A stretch of 34,605 nucleotides of DNA, from positions 1 to 34,605 of the forward strand of contig DHFT01000041.1 of the NCBI GenBank assembly GCA_002402375.1, written 5' to 3'. Numbering within the stretch: position 1 is the first letter of the stretch; every line of letters begins with the position of its first letter. This DNA comes from Elusimicrobia bacterium UBA4817. Its GTDB lineage: Bacteria; Elusimicrobiota; UBA8919. A program made the position numbers and the translations under genes. Below the pieces are notes generated by a model, which worked only from the letters and a program-made list of their open reading frames with translations, was not told the origin of the DNA and did no database searches. Positions 8,060 to 16,870 of this stretch are shown here, one piece after another.

Positions 8060-8743
8060 TTACAAACCGCCGAACCGTCTGTTTCTTTTTTGATATTCAG
8101 AGATTGCTTCCATTAGATTTTTCTTTTTGAAATCAGGCCAGAGCGTTTCGGTGGTATAAAATTCGGAGTATGCCGACTGCCACAAAAGAAAATTTGAAAT
8201 ACGATTTTCACCGGAAGTCCTTATTATTAAATCCGGGGAAGGCAAGCCCGTTGTATAAAGATATTTCTCAAAAATTTTTTCATCAACTTTTTTATAGTTA
8301 CTCTCGGCTATAATTTTGTTGACCGCATCAATTATTTCCTGTCTGCCGCCGTAGTTAAGTGCAATGTTCAGTATCATACCGGTATTTTTTGATGTTTTTT
8401 CCGTCGCTTGGTTAACCATTTTAATAGTGTCCAGCGGCAGTGCAGAAAGTCGTCCTATTATGTTAACCTTAACATTGTTTTTATGCAGAGCGCCAAGTTC
8501 TTTTTTGATAAACAACTTCATTAAAGCGAAAAGACCCTTTATCTCGGATTTCGGTCTGTTCCAATTCTCCGTTGAAAACGCATACAGCGTCAAAACACCA
8601 ACCCCCGTATCGCTGGCTGCTCTCACAACTTCCCTCACACTTTTCATACCGGCGTGATGTCCATACAGACGGGGAAGCCCCCTTTTTTTCGCCCAGCGGC
8701 CGTTTCCGTCCATTATTATCGCTATATGCTTTGGAATATTCAT
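8060..8743 (-). CDS. uppS: Isoprenyl transferase (undecaprenyl diphosphate synthase) UppS
   Basis: cis-Prenyltransferase that elongates farnesyl diphosphate with IPP to undecaprenyl diphosphate, the lipid carrier for peptidoglycan. Motifs: IIMDGNGRWA with catalytic Asp12, GHHAGMK, LYAFSTENWNRP, and the C-terminal RTSGENRISNFLLWQ with an FYTTETLWPDF segment. The length of 227 aa is normal. The ATG directly abuts the frr stop codon (no spacer). It connects the dxr/ispG products with murB/murC function. Confidence 0.97.
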   Translation of the reverse strand: MNIPKHIAIIMDGNGRWAKKRGLPRLYGHHAGMKSVREVVRAASDTGVGVLTLYAFSTENWNRPKSEIKGLFALMKLFIKKELGALHKNNVKVNIIGRLSALPLDTIKMVNQATEKTSKNTGMILNIALNYGGRQEIIDAVNKIIAESNYKKVDEKIFEKYLYTTGLPSPDLIIRTSGENRISNFLLWQSAYSEFYTTETLWPDFKKKNLMEAISEYQKRNRRFGGL

Positions 8744-9301
8744 TTACACCGTCATTATCTCTTTTTCTTTCAGGAGCAGCATTTCGTCTATTTTTTTTAT
8801 GTAATTTTCCGTGAGTTTTTGTATTTCATCCTGTAATTTAAATTTTTCATCCTCGGTTATTTTCTTTTCGTCAAAACTTTTTTTTACAAGTTCCAGCGAA
8901 ATCCTTCTCTCATTTCTTAATTCAATTTTGTAATCCTCCGCCATTTTTTTTGCGGTCTTGATAATATCTTTTCTGCGTTCCTCGGTAAGTTGCGGAATAG
9001 GAAGCCGTATAACCTTACCGTCATTTTGAGGCGTAATTCCGATATCCGCTTTTAATATCGCTTTTTCAAGTTCCTGTAAAACACCTTTATCCCACGGCGT
9101 TAGCACGAGCATCCGCGGCTCCGGAATTGAAATACCGGCTACCTGATTTACAGGCAGGTCAGAATCATAATATCTTACTTTCACCGTGTCCAAAATCGCA
9201 GGGGTTGCACGACCGGTTTTAAGCGTCAGAAATTCCGCCTTAAGATGTTCCAATGTCTTTTTCATCTTATCTTCCGTCTCAATTAAAATCTGTTTTGACA
9301 T
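8744..9301 (-). CDS. frr: Ribosome recycling factor Frr (RRF)
   Basis: Splits post-termination ribosomes together with EF-G. The three-helix bundle is visible: an N-terminal helix with LKTGRATP, the domain II segment around PRMLVLTPWDKG, and the C-terminal helices with RLPIPQLTEERRKD. I chose the ATG at 9301 (MSKQILIE) because a strong SD, GGAGG, lies five bases upstream and this gives the usual 185 aa. The longer frame begins with TTG at 9322. It follows pyrH as in most bacteria. Confidence 0.97.
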   Translation of the reverse strand: MSKQILIETEDKMKKTLEHLKAEFLTLKTGRATPAILDTVKVRYYDSDLPVNQVAGISIPEPRMLVLTPWDKGVLQELEKAILKADIGITPQNDGKVIRLPIPQLTEERRKDIIKTAKKMAEDYKIELRNERRISLELVKKSFDEKKITEDEKFKLQDEIQKLTENYIKKIDEMLLLKEKEIMTV

Positions 9302-9329
9302 AAAAACCTCCAGGAAAGACAATTAAAAA

Positions 9330-10028
9330 TTATAGGTGGATAAGTGAGCCGACATTTTTTCCCGATACCGCTTTTAATATATTCCCGCTTTTGTTGAAAT
9401 TGAAAATTAAAATTTCTATTTTATGCTGACGGCATAACGAAAATGCCGCCATATCCATTACCTTCAGATTTTTTTTTATCACATCATTAAATGAAATTTT
9501 TTTAATAAATTTGGTCGTCGGATTTTTTTTAGGGTCATCATCATATAAACCGTCAACATTGGTTGCTTTTAAGAGCAATTCTGCTTTTGATTCTACGGCG
9601 AAAATTGCGGAAGCGGTATCCGTAGTAAAATGAGGCCGGCCGGTACCGCCGACCATAATAACGATATTTCTATTTTTCCAGGCATTATCTATTTTTTCAA
9701 GTGTGAACTGCTGTAAAAAATTACTCACACCAAAAGAAGAAAAAACTTTTGCGGGAATATTTTTTGACTTTAATCTCTCGCCTAAAACCATACCGTTAAT
9801 AAGTGTTGCCGTCATACCGATATAATCCGCCGCCGTTTTGTCAATAAGTTTTCCGTCTATGGCACCCCGCCAGATATTTCCGCCGCCGACCACAATTCCG
9901 ATAGAAATATTTTTTTCATAAATGGGGATTATTTCAGAAATTATTTTATCAACTGACGAGAAATCAATCCCGACATCTTTTTCACCAAGCGATTCACCTG
10001 AAAGTTTTATAATAATTTTTTTATACAT
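9330..10028 (-). CDS. pyrH: UMP kinase PyrH
   Basis: Amino-acid-kinase-fold enzyme phosphorylating UMP to UDP in pyrimidine synthesis. Motifs: IIIKLSGESL at the N-terminus, GIVVGGGNIWRG, DYIGMTATLINGM, and KATNVDGLYDDDPKKNP. Length 232 aa, full. It lies between tsf and frr, the standard rpsB-tsf-pyrH-frr order. The gap to tsf (10029-10167) is filled by repeats. No clear SD is visible before the ATG. Confidence 0.97.
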   Translation of the reverse strand: MYKKIIIKLSGESLGEKDVGIDFSSVDKIISEIIPIYEKNISIGIVVGGGNIWRGAIDGKLIDKTAADYIGMTATLINGMVLGERLKSKNIPAKVFSSFGVSNFLQQFTLEKIDNAWKNRNIVIMVGGTGRPHFTTDTASAIFAVESKAELLLKATNVDGLYDDDPKKNPTTKFIKKISFNDVIKKNLKVMDMAAFSLCRQHKIEILIFNFNKSGNILKAVSGKNVGSLIHL

Positions 10029-10033
10029 ATAAA

Positions 10034-10077
10034 CACCACGCTGATTTACGCTGATTACTACGCAGATTTACGCAGAA
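10034..10077 (-). repeat. Phased ACGC(T/A)GAT repeat (tsf-pyrH gap)
   Basis: Four units with a spacing of about 10-12 bp can be read: cacgctgat, ttacgctgat, tacgcagat, ttacgcag. It resembles the CACAGAT-type arrays elsewhere in the window, with ACGC in place of ACAC. Confidence 0.7.
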
Positions 10078-10078
10078 A

Positions 10079-10147
10079 TGTCATGTTGAGCGAAGCGAAA
10101 CATCTCGTCTTTTAATACCGAGATTCTTCACTTCGTTCAGAATGACA
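10079..10147 (-). repeat. Long inverted repeat (29-nt arms) with GAGCGAAGCG core
   Basis: The left arm, 10079-10107, starts tgtcatgttgagcgaagc. The right arm, 10119-10147, ends cgttcagaatgaca. The arms are inverted copies with about six differences and an 11-nt loop. It resembles a repeat type I recall as widespread in bacterial genomes, with unknown function. It lies between tsf and pyrH. Confidence 0.85.
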
Positions 10148-10167
10148 CTTCGTGTTATCTGCATTGT

Positions 10168-10782
10168 TCACTCTTCGCCGATTTTAAATCTTACAAATCT
10201 TACAACCTTAATGTTTTCACCCAATTTTGCAACCGTATCTGTTATAAGTTCCTTTACTTTCTTCTTGCCGGATGTATCCCTGATATACGGTTGTTCAAGA
10301 AGACAAATTCTTTCGTAAAATTTATCAAGACGGCCGGCTATTATTTTGTCAAGAATTTTTTCCGGCTTGCCTTCCTTTAACGCCTGTGCTTTAAGTATCT
10401 CTTTTTCTTTTGACAGTTCATCAGCAGGGATATTTTCAATTCCTAACACTGAAGGCGCCGCAGCCGCAATCTGCATGGAAATTTCTTTACCGAGATTTTG
10501 AAAATCCTCCGTCTTGGCAACAAAATCGGTCTCGCAATTCAACTCCAGCAAAACACCTAACTTGCTTCCTGGATGGATATATGAAAATATCAAACCCTCT
10601 TTGGCTGTCCTTGAAGATTTTTTCAAAGCAGTCGCAATTCCTTTTTCCCTTAATTTTACAACCGCCTTATCTTCGTCACCAGCGGTTTCTATAAGTGCTT
10701 GTTTGCAATCCATCATCCCGCAACTTGTTTTTTCACGAAGACGGGCAACCATTTCACCTGTTATCTTTACTGTTTGAGACAT
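10168..10782 (-). CDS. tsf: Elongation factor Ts
   Basis: Guanine-nucleotide exchange factor for EF-Tu. The N-terminal UBA-like domain has the signature REKTSCGMMDCKQAL. The core includes GLIFSYIHPGSKLGVLLELNCETDFVA. At 204 aa it is the short form common in many bacteria, with one reduced core subdomain compared with the E. coli protein. A clear SD (CGGAGGT) precedes the ATG, and that SD lies at the end of a GCAGAAC-type repeat array filling the rpsB-tsf gap. Confidence 0.97.
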   Translation of the reverse strand: MSQTVKITGEMVARLREKTSCGMMDCKQALIETAGDEDKAVVKLREKGIATALKKSSRTAKEGLIFSYIHPGSKLGVLLELNCETDFVAKTEDFQNLGKEISMQIAAAAPSVLGIENIPADELSKEKEILKAQALKEGKPEKILDKIIAGRLDKFYERICLLEQPYIRDTSGKKKVKELITDTVAKLGENIKVVRFVRFKIGEE

Positions 10783-10801
10783 TTTTTTTACCTCCGTCTG
10801 T

Positions 10802-10859
10802 TTCGCGTTACTTTCCGCGTCAGTTCTGCGTTTCAGTTCTGCGTCTGTTCTGCGGTATT
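10802..10859 (-). repeat. CGCAGAAC repeat array between rpsB and tsf
   Basis: On the minus strand the units CCGCAGAACAGA, CGCAGAACTGAAA, CGCAGAACTGA, CGCGGAAAGTAA and CGCGAAACAGA follow with an 11-13 nt period. The array ends at the tsf ribosome binding site. Related arrays lie at 11686-11748 and 31085-31176. Confidence 0.8.
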
Positions 10860-11660
10860 TTATTCTTTTACAATTTCTTTTTCCTCGGTTATCGGTATTT
10901 CTTCGTCGGAAGAAAATTTTTCCTCCGGCGATATATTTTGTCCGCCTTCAGTTTTTACGGCGGAGCTTTCACCCTTAACCGCAGATTTACCTTCTATAAC
11001 GGCATCCGCAACCACGCTTACAAGCAGCGATATGGATTTTATAGCATCATCGTTTCCGGGAATACAATGGTCAACGGAATCCGGGTCACTGTTTGTATCG
11101 CAGACGGCAACCACCGGAATTTTGAGACGACGGGCTTCCGCTATCACAGTTTTTTCATTAACCGGGTCAACGACAAATATGAGTCCGGGTAAGGACTGCA
11201 TATTCTTAATTCCTGAAAGGGCGATGGAAAGTTTTTTCATCTCCTTTGTTAAAACGGATATTTCCTTTTTTGGAAGTTTTTCAAGAATACCGTCTGACTT
11301 CATTTTTTCTAAATCGTTAAGCCGTGCAATGTTTTTTTTGATTGTTTCAAAATTTGTCAAAGTACCGCCCAACCATCTGGATACAACATAACTGGCACCG
11401 CACCTTACCGCCTCATTTTTTACAATCTCCTGTGCCTGCTGTTTTGTTCCGACGAAAAGAACAGACGCACCGGAAGCCGCAACATCTCTTACGAACTTGC
11501 ATGACTTTTTTAATTCTTTCACCGTCTTGGCAAGGTCAATAATGTGAATCTTGTTCCGGGATCCGAAAATAAATTTTCCCATTTTGGGATTCCACTGACT
11601 TGTCTGATGCCCGAAATGAACACCCGCTTCGAGCAAACCCTTCATTGATACATTACTCAT
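10860..11660 (-). CDS. rpsB: 30S ribosomal protein S2
   Basis: Component of the small ribosomal subunit. Family motifs: LLEAGVHFGHQTSQWNPKM at the N-terminus, FVGTKQQAQEIV, RWLGGTLTNFETI and IPVVAVCDTNSDPDSVDHCIPGNDDA. The core is complete by about residue 230; an acidic tail of about 35 residues (rich in Glu and Ser) follows. A strong SD (AGGAGG) lies 6 bp before the ATG. tsf follows downstream, so autoregulation through the leader is possible as in other rpsB operons, but no known leader motif is visible. Confidence 0.98.
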   Translation of the reverse strand: MSNVSMKGLLEAGVHFGHQTSQWNPKMGKFIFGSRNKIHIIDLAKTVKELKKSCKFVRDVAASGASVLFVGTKQQAQEIVKNEAVRCGASYVVSRWLGGTLTNFETIKKNIARLNDLEKMKSDGILEKLPKKEISVLTKEMKKLSIALSGIKNMQSLPGLIFVVDPVNEKTVIAEARRLKIPVVAVCDTNSDPDSVDHCIPGNDDAIKSISLLVSVVADAVIEGKSAVKGESSAVKTEGGQNISPEEKFSSDEEIPITEEKEIVKE

Positions 11661-11685
11661 TTTTACCCTCCTAAAAAAACCACTG

Positions 11686-11748
11686 AACTGACGCAGAACT
11701 ATTCTGTATCTGTTCCGCGTTATTATTTCGCGTCTGTTCTGCGGTATT
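11686..11748 (-). repeat. GCAGAAC palindromic repeat overlapping a gene end
   Basis: Minus strand: AACAGATACAGAA-TAG-TTCTGCGTCAGTT forms an imperfect inverted repeat, preceded by TACCGCAGAACAGACGCG. The left part encodes the last residues (YRRTDAK) of the upstream UBA-like protein. TACCGCAGAACAGACGC recurs at 10860-10840. Confidence 0.75.
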
Positions 11749-12721
11749 TCATTTTCTCAAATAATTTTAAAAAAATCAAGTAAAATCTGAAAAAAATGCG
11801 GTTGAAAAATCCGCTTCTACCAACCCATTTCACAACTTTTATCGGCGTATTCTCTAATACGGTCGCCTGCCCTATCACACCGGCGGCAAGGCGGACCGTA
11901 ATTGTAACGCCGTTTTTTGAATGCGTAATCTCATGAATTTTACACGGAATTGCAATGGCTCCGAAAATATTTCTTCCGCCTATAAGACCGCTTAAATATT
12001 GTGCTATATCCCGCTTGTCATTAATAAGGACAGCGATTTCATCGCCGGGCAAAAGATGCCTGGCATGTAATATCAAATCGCCGTAAGCAACCGGCATTAC
12101 ATCAATTGTCAAAAGATCAACCAATCCGAAATCATATTCCTTAAATTCAAACTCCATCTGCGGAGGAAAAATTCTGTCAGATATCTTTTTGAATTGCGTG
12201 AGATTAAGTTCCTCAGATAAAATCTCAAAATTAACCGCTGTTTTTAGCGGCTCCCTCAGGATGTCCTCCAAAATATCGGCAACTTCCATAATATTATTTT
12301 TTTTTACCGCATCAAAAAAACTTTCATTATATTCATCCATAATTTCATCAACAATTTTTTTTTCTATGTTAAGCGTCATATCCTGAATGCTGCCCGGCAA
12401 AAGTCGGGCCGTGTAAAGTTTTTTATCAAAGTCAAACCAGTTCTGCTGCAAATCCGTTTCATAAACCCTCGGATTATACGTTACAAGCGCACGCGTCCTT
12501 AAATGCCGGCGATGGTTTATATCCACGATTATCATAATCATTCCGTAGAGATGATTGCCGTGAGTGTAAAATTTACCTTTTACGACGACTATATCCTTAA
12601 GTAAATCAAATATCTTTGTTATGGATTTTGATATGTTGTAATTGCACGACTCAAGGGCAATCTGCGCCTGTCCCTCGTCGCAACCGGTTTCTTCCATAAC
12701 TATTCTTATTTTTTCCTGCAT
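11723..12721 (-). CDS. Unknown protein with N-terminal UBA-like domain
   Basis: I do not recognise the full-length family. From the ATG at 12721 the first 35 or so residues (IVMEETGCDEGQAQIALE, then NYNISKSI) look like a UBA domain of the EF-Ts/NAC type. The middle holds an acidic helical part and FEFKEYDFGLVDLLTID. The C-terminus ends in an aromatic/basic stretch (FFNRIFFRFYLIFLKLF) that could bind membrane or RNA. No signal peptide is seen. An upstream GTG at 12769 would add 16 residues encoded by a repeat, so I prefer 12721. The last seven residues are repeat-encoded. It sits between xerC and rpsB, so a translation-related role is conceivable; that is inference. Confidence 0.6.
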   Translation of the reverse strand: MQEKIRIVMEETGCDEGQAQIALESCNYNISKSITKIFDLLKDIVVVKGKFYTHGNHLYGMIMIIVDINHRRHLRTRALVTYNPRVYETDLQQNWFDFDKKLYTARLLPGSIQDMTLNIEKKIVDEIMDEYNESFFDAVKKNNIMEVADILEDILREPLKTAVNFEILSEELNLTQFKKISDRIFPPQMEFEFKEYDFGLVDLLTIDVMPVAYGDLILHARHLLPGDEIAVLINDKRDIAQYLSGLIGGRNIFGAIAIPCKIHEITHSKNGVTITVRLAAGVIGQATVLENTPIKVVKWVGRSGFFNRIFFRFYLIFLKLFEKMKYRRTDAK

Positions 12722-12743
12722 AATAAGTCCGAGAAAGCTGCGT

Positions 12744-12826
12744 AACCACAGATTCACACAGATTTTCACAGATTAAATATTCTAATTGTATTTCTTATCT
12801 GCGTTTATCTACGTCCATCTGTGGTT
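12744..12826 (-). repeat. Palindromic array of 10-bp-phased CACAGAT units (xerC side)
   Basis: The left arm has AAC-CACAGAT, TCA-CACAGAT and TTT-CACAGAT (12744-12773), an exact 10-bp period. The right arm at 12797-12826, read in reverse, gives AAC-CACAGAT, GGA-CGTAGAT and AAA-CGCAGAT. The 23-bp centre is AT-rich. This is the clearest member of the family. Confidence 0.85.
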
Positions 12827-12838
12827 TCATTTTTTTAC

Positions 12839-13741
12839 CTATGCACGTGGATGAACCTTGTCATAAATCTTTTTCATCATCTGACTGGTTATGTGAGTGT
12901 AAATCTGAGTCGTAGCAAGATTCTTATGCCCCAGCATTTCCTGAACGCTTCTTATATCACATCCGTTATCAATTAGATGAGTGGCGAATGTGTGTCTCAA
13001 CGAATGTGGCGTAATTTTTTTTGCGATGCCTGCTTTTTTGAGATAAATTTTGAGCATTTTCTGAACAAATCTTTCGGATATTTTTTTTGAACCATTTATG
13101 GTAAATACAAAAGGCGACGAATCTGTGCGCATTTTCAGATATTTTCTTATAGTATCAAGCGCAAAATCACCGACGGGAACAAGCCGCTGCTTGGCACCCT
13201 TGCCCATAACTTTAACCGTGCCTAAAATATAATCAACATCGGTTTTACTCAGAGTTGTAAGTTCCGAAATTCTTAATCCCGAAGAATACAACAACTCCAA
13301 AATTGCCTTATCTCTTAATCCGGATATTTTTGAGGTATCGGGTGCAGACAAAATGAGATTAATTTCTCCGACGGTTAAAAAATTCGGAAGATGTTTTTCG
13401 GATTTCGGCATAAGTATGAAATCCATCGGCGATATTTTAATCACTTTGCATTTAACGAGGAAATTAAAAAATCCCCTTAATGCCGCAATCTTTCTTATTA
13501 TGCTGGATTTTTTTTCAACCGGCTGAAGAACATTTGCCAGATAATCCCTGACGGTGAATTTATCGGAGTTCTTTATGTCAATTTTTTTTCTCTCCAAAAA
13601 CCGGCTAAATTGTTCAATATCCCTGCGGTAAGCAAGAGCAGTATTTTCTGAGATATTTTTTTGAATCTTCAAAAACTGTATGAACTTTTCTATATTTTCA
13701 AGCAGTTGCGGATTTATCAGCACTTGTGTCATCTTTTCCAT
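12839..13741 (-). CDS. xerC: Tyrosine recombinase XerC/XerD
   Basis: Site-specific recombinase of the Xer type, resolving chromosome dimers at dif sites. The N-terminal SAM-like core-binding domain spans about residues 12-105. The catalytic domain has Arg157 (SGLRISEL), Lys181 (GKGAKQRL), His246 and Arg249 (HSLRHTFATHL), His272 (LGHKNL) and Tyr281 (IYTHIT): the full RKHRHY set. Length 300 aa is typical. It overlaps the topA end by 44 bp; an alternative ATG at 13732 would shorten the overlap. XerC against XerD cannot be decided from sequence alone. The topA-xerC order is widely conserved. Confidence 0.93.
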   Translation of the reverse strand: MEKMTQVLINPQLLENIEKFIQFLKIQKNISENTALAYRRDIEQFSRFLERKKIDIKNSDKFTVRDYLANVLQPVEKKSSIIRKIAALRGFFNFLVKCKVIKISPMDFILMPKSEKHLPNFLTVGEINLILSAPDTSKISGLRDKAILELLYSSGLRISELTTLSKTDVDYILGTVKVMGKGAKQRLVPVGDFALDTIRKYLKMRTDSSPFVFTINGSKKISERFVQKMLKIYLKKAGIAKKITPHSLRHTFATHLIDNGCDIRSVQEMLGHKNLATTQIYTHITSQMMKKIYDKVHPRA

Positions 13742-15746
13742 TCGCTACGCTCACTTTATCTATATTTTTCGTATTTTTACATTCAGGATACCCGCTGCAC
13801 GCGAGAAATTTTCCTCTACGACCAGATTTTACTAACATAACTCTGCCGCATTTTTCGCATATCTCATCCGATTTTTCGGGAACGATTTTCTTGCCTTCTT
13901 TGTCCAAAGACATTGTGTTCTTGCATTTGGGAAAATTGGAACAAGCCATAAACTTGCCGAATCTTCCGTCGCGAATGACCATCGGAGAACCGCACTTCAA
14001 ACATTTCTCGTCGGTCTCAACGACTATTTTGACATTTTCCATATTTGCTTTTGCTTTAACAAGCGTTTTAGCGAAAGGGATATAAAAATCCGATAACATC
14101 TTCCCCCATTCAATTTTACCTTCGGCAATTTTATCAAGTTTCTCTTCCATTTCCGCAGTAAAATTCAGGTCAATAATTTCAGGAAAATATTTTTTTAGAA
14201 TATCTATGACGGTAAAACCGACTTCCTGCGGAACAAATTTCATTTTTTCAATTTGCACATAACCCCTGTTTTTAAGGGTTGATACGGTCGGAGCATATGT
14301 TGACGGTCTTCCTATTCCGCGTTCTTCAAGCGTTTTTATCAACGAGGCCTCGTTATATCTCGGCGGAGGGTCAGTAAAATGCTGCTTTGGGCTCAGTTTT
14401 TCGGACACAAGTTTATCCCCCTCATTCAGAGCAGGAAGCATGGTTTCTTTTTCACCGTCGGATTCAATATATATTTTCAGATAACCGTCAAATTTTATTG
14501 ATGAACCGGTGGCGCGAAAAACATAGTCCTTGACTTTTATATCAACGGAAACGGAATTCATTATAGCCGACGACATTTGACTTGCGACAAATCTCAACCA
14601 GATAAGTTCATAAAGTTTTTTTTCATCGTTTTCAAGTTTTAATATCTGGGCAGTTTTTCCGACATTGGTCGGTCTTATTGCTTCGTGTGCTTCCTGCGCC
14701 GATTTGCTTTTTGTTTTGTAAATGCGGGTTTTCGCAGGCAGATATTCTTTGCCGAAATTTTTATTGATATACTCGGATGCCTGTTTTTGAGCAACCTTTG
14801 ATACATCCAAAGAATCGGTTCTCATATAAGTGATAAGCCCGTTTTCGTATAATTTTTGTGCAATAGACATCGTCCTGTTGGAACTGAACCCCAATTTATT
14901 GACCGCATCTCTTTGGAGTGTGGATGTCATAAACGGCGGAGGCGGATTTTTTATTCTTTCGCTTCGTTTTACCGACGAGACAATAAATTCGCCGCCTGTT
15001 ATATCGTCAATTATTTTTTTTGCTGCCGCGGCCGTTTTTATTGATGTCGTTTTTACCGTGTACTTTTCGGCGAATAACTGATAGGCGGTTGAGGAATGAT
15101 ATTTTTTTCCGCCGTTAGAGATTAAATCCGCATTGAAGGACTGACCGTTTTTATTAAGCTGCGATGAAATGGTCCAATACTCCTGCCCGGTGAAGTTTTT
15201 GATTTCGTTTTCCCTCTCAATAATAAGACGGAGCGTAACCGACTGCACCCTTCCCGCTGAAAGTCCCTTCCTTACATTTTTTCCCAGAAGCGGACTTATC
15301 TGATATCCGACGAGACGGTCTAAAATTCTTCTTGACTGCTGGGCATTAACAAGATTTAAGTTAAGCGGTCTGGGATTTTTTATTGCATCCTCAATTGCCG
15401 ACTGAGTGATTTCATGAAAAACAATTCGTTTTATTTTTTTTATGTCAAGGCCGCTGGCCGAGGTGATATGCCAGCCGATTGCTTCACCCTCACGGTCATA
15501 ATCTGTCGCTATGAATACATCGTTCGCCGACTGAACAGCGGAAATTATTTTTTTCATAGTATCTTCTTTGCCGGGAAGAATCTGATATGTCGGTTGAAAA
15601 TCCTTTTTTATATTTACTCCGAGCGTTCTCTGCGGCAAATCACGGATGTGACCCATTGAAGCAATAACGGTAAATTTTCCTTTCAGAAAACCTGTTATCA
15701 TCTTTGCCTTAGTAGGCGACTCAACAATTACAAGCGGATTTTTCAT
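13698..15746 (-). CDS. topA: DNA topoisomerase I TopA
   Basis: Type IA topoisomerase relaxing negative supercoils. The N-terminal TOPRIM domain has VESPTKAK with Glu9 and DYDREGE (82-88). The nucleophile is Tyr307 in GLITYMRTDS. Domain motifs LSAGRVQSVTLRL and RGIGRPSTYAPT are present. Two C-terminal C4 zinc ribbons are visible (CLKCGSPM with CSNFPKC; CEKCGRVM with CSGYPEC). I chose the ATG at 15746, with SD AGAGG six bases upstream, over a GTG at 15752. dprA ends just before it. The C-terminal tail includes a degenerate GTGAGCGTAGCGAAT repeat tag. Confidence 0.97.
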   Translation of the reverse strand: MKNPLVIVESPTKAKMITGFLKGKFTVIASMGHIRDLPQRTLGVNIKKDFQPTYQILPGKEDTMKKIISAVQSANDVFIATDYDREGEAIGWHITSASGLDIKKIKRIVFHEITQSAIEDAIKNPRPLNLNLVNAQQSRRILDRLVGYQISPLLGKNVRKGLSAGRVQSVTLRLIIERENEIKNFTGQEYWTISSQLNKNGQSFNADLISNGGKKYHSSTAYQLFAEKYTVKTTSIKTAAAAKKIIDDITGGEFIVSSVKRSERIKNPPPPFMTSTLQRDAVNKLGFSSNRTMSIAQKLYENGLITYMRTDSLDVSKVAQKQASEYINKNFGKEYLPAKTRIYKTKSKSAQEAHEAIRPTNVGKTAQILKLENDEKKLYELIWLRFVASQMSSAIMNSVSVDIKVKDYVFRATGSSIKFDGYLKIYIESDGEKETMLPALNEGDKLVSEKLSPKQHFTDPPPRYNEASLIKTLEERGIGRPSTYAPTVSTLKNRGYVQIEKMKFVPQEVGFTVIDILKKYFPEIIDLNFTAEMEEKLDKIAEGKIEWGKMLSDFYIPFAKTLVKAKANMENVKIVVETDEKCLKCGSPMVIRDGRFGKFMACSNFPKCKNTMSLDKEGKKIVPEKSDEICEKCGRVMLVKSGRRGKFLACSGYPECKNTKNIDKVSVANGKDDTSADKSATA

Positions 15747-15754
15747 ATACACCT

Positions 15755-16861
15755 CTATTTTTTTCTGATATACATTTTTCCGGGCAACTCCGTAATAAGT
15801 CCGTTCATCACAAGTTCCAGAAGAATTACGGAAAGTTTTTCAATCGGCATTTTAATTCTTTCAAATAATACGTCTATATGAACCGGTTCATAAGTTATTG
15901 CTTCCAACACGGAAACGGAATTGTTGTCTAAATTTTTTGTCTCTTTTATAATTTTAAGATTATCTTTTGTTTTTTTGACAAAATTTTTCAGAACATTTAT
16001 TTCATTGATGATGTCGTCTACCGTTTCAACAAGTTTTGCACCGTCTTTTATTAGTTTGTGCGAACCCCGTGAGTATTTTGAAAAAATATTGCCCGGAATT
16101 GCAAAAACATCCCTGCCCTGTTCAATCGCACTTTTGGCGGTTATCAAAGCGCCGCTTTTTTCATCCGCCTCAATTACAACAACACCCAACGAGAGTCCGC
16201 TTATTACCCTGTTTCTCCTCGGAAAATTTTGTTTATCCGGTTTTGTGTGCATACCGAACTCGGAAACGACGGCGCCGTTTTGGGCGATTTTATCCTCTAA
16301 TTTTCTGTTTTCGGGAGGATAATGATGCGAAAGCCCGTTTCCCAGAACCGCAATCGTTCTTCCTTTTTCATTAACCGCCGTCTGATGAGCAATCGTGTCA
16401 ACACCTCTGGCAAGTCCGCTTACGACGACGATGCCCGCGTTAGAAAGTTCTCTTGACAGATATTCGCAAACCATTTTTCCGTAAGAAGTAATTTTTCTCG
16501 TGCCGACGATACCGACGGCAACCGCATCCTTTTTGTCAAATGAACCTTTTACATAAAGCACAGGCGGTTCGTCATAAATCGTCTTTAATGTCTGGGGATA
16601 TTCATCCATAAACGAAGCGATTATTCTCACGCCGTTTTTTTCCGCTTCATCCAGTTCTTTTACGACGTCAAACTTTTCTCTTTCAGAAATTATAGTTTCT
16701 GCAGTTTTTCTCTCAATACCCTCAATATGCATGAAATCATCAAGGGATGCGTCGAGTACTTTCTCGGCGCTGCCGAAAAAATCCAGAAATTTTTTAAACC
16801 TTGCGGGTCCTATAACGGGAACTTGATTTAATATAATCCAGGATTCTAACTCGGTAGGCAT
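15755..16861 (-). CDS. dprA: DNA processing protein DprA (Smf)
   Basis: Loads RecA onto incoming single-stranded DNA during natural transformation. An N-terminal HhH-like region (VPVIGPARFKKF, HIEGIERKTAE) is followed by the Rossmann-like DprA core with GIVGTRKITSYG, VVSGLARGVDTIAHQ, GNGLSHHYPPEN, NFPRRNRVISGLS and EKSGALITAKSA. A C-terminal winged helix spans about 305-368. I chose the ATG at 16861 (MPTELESW). No SD is visible, but a sigma70-type promoter lies so close that a leaderless transcript is likely. comM in the same window suggests competence-type DNA uptake, which is inference. Confidence 0.96.
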   Translation of the reverse strand: MPTELESWIILNQVPVIGPARFKKFLDFFGSAEKVLDASLDDFMHIEGIERKTAETIISEREKFDVVKELDEAEKNGVRIIASFMDEYPQTLKTIYDEPPVLYVKGSFDKKDAVAVGIVGTRKITSYGKMVCEYLSRELSNAGIVVVSGLARGVDTIAHQTAVNEKGRTIAVLGNGLSHHYPPENRKLEDKIAQNGAVVSEFGMHTKPDKQNFPRRNRVISGLSLGVVVIEADEKSGALITAKSAIEQGRDVFAIPGNIFSKYSRGSHKLIKDGAKLVETVDDIINEINVLKNFVKKTKDNLKIIKETKNLDNNSVSVLEAITYEPVHIDVLFERIKMPIEKLSVILLELVMNGLITELPGKMYIRKK

Positions 16862-16870
16862 AACGAAGTT

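Noticed and set aside
10699..11391. Plus-strand 230-aa open frame opposite rpsB/tsf
   Set aside because: Shadow of two highly conserved genes; no ribosome site or recognisable motif.
7150..12826. CRISPR array from phased repeats
   Set aside because: The units are only 10-13 nt apart without unique spacers of 30 nt, and no cas genes are present.
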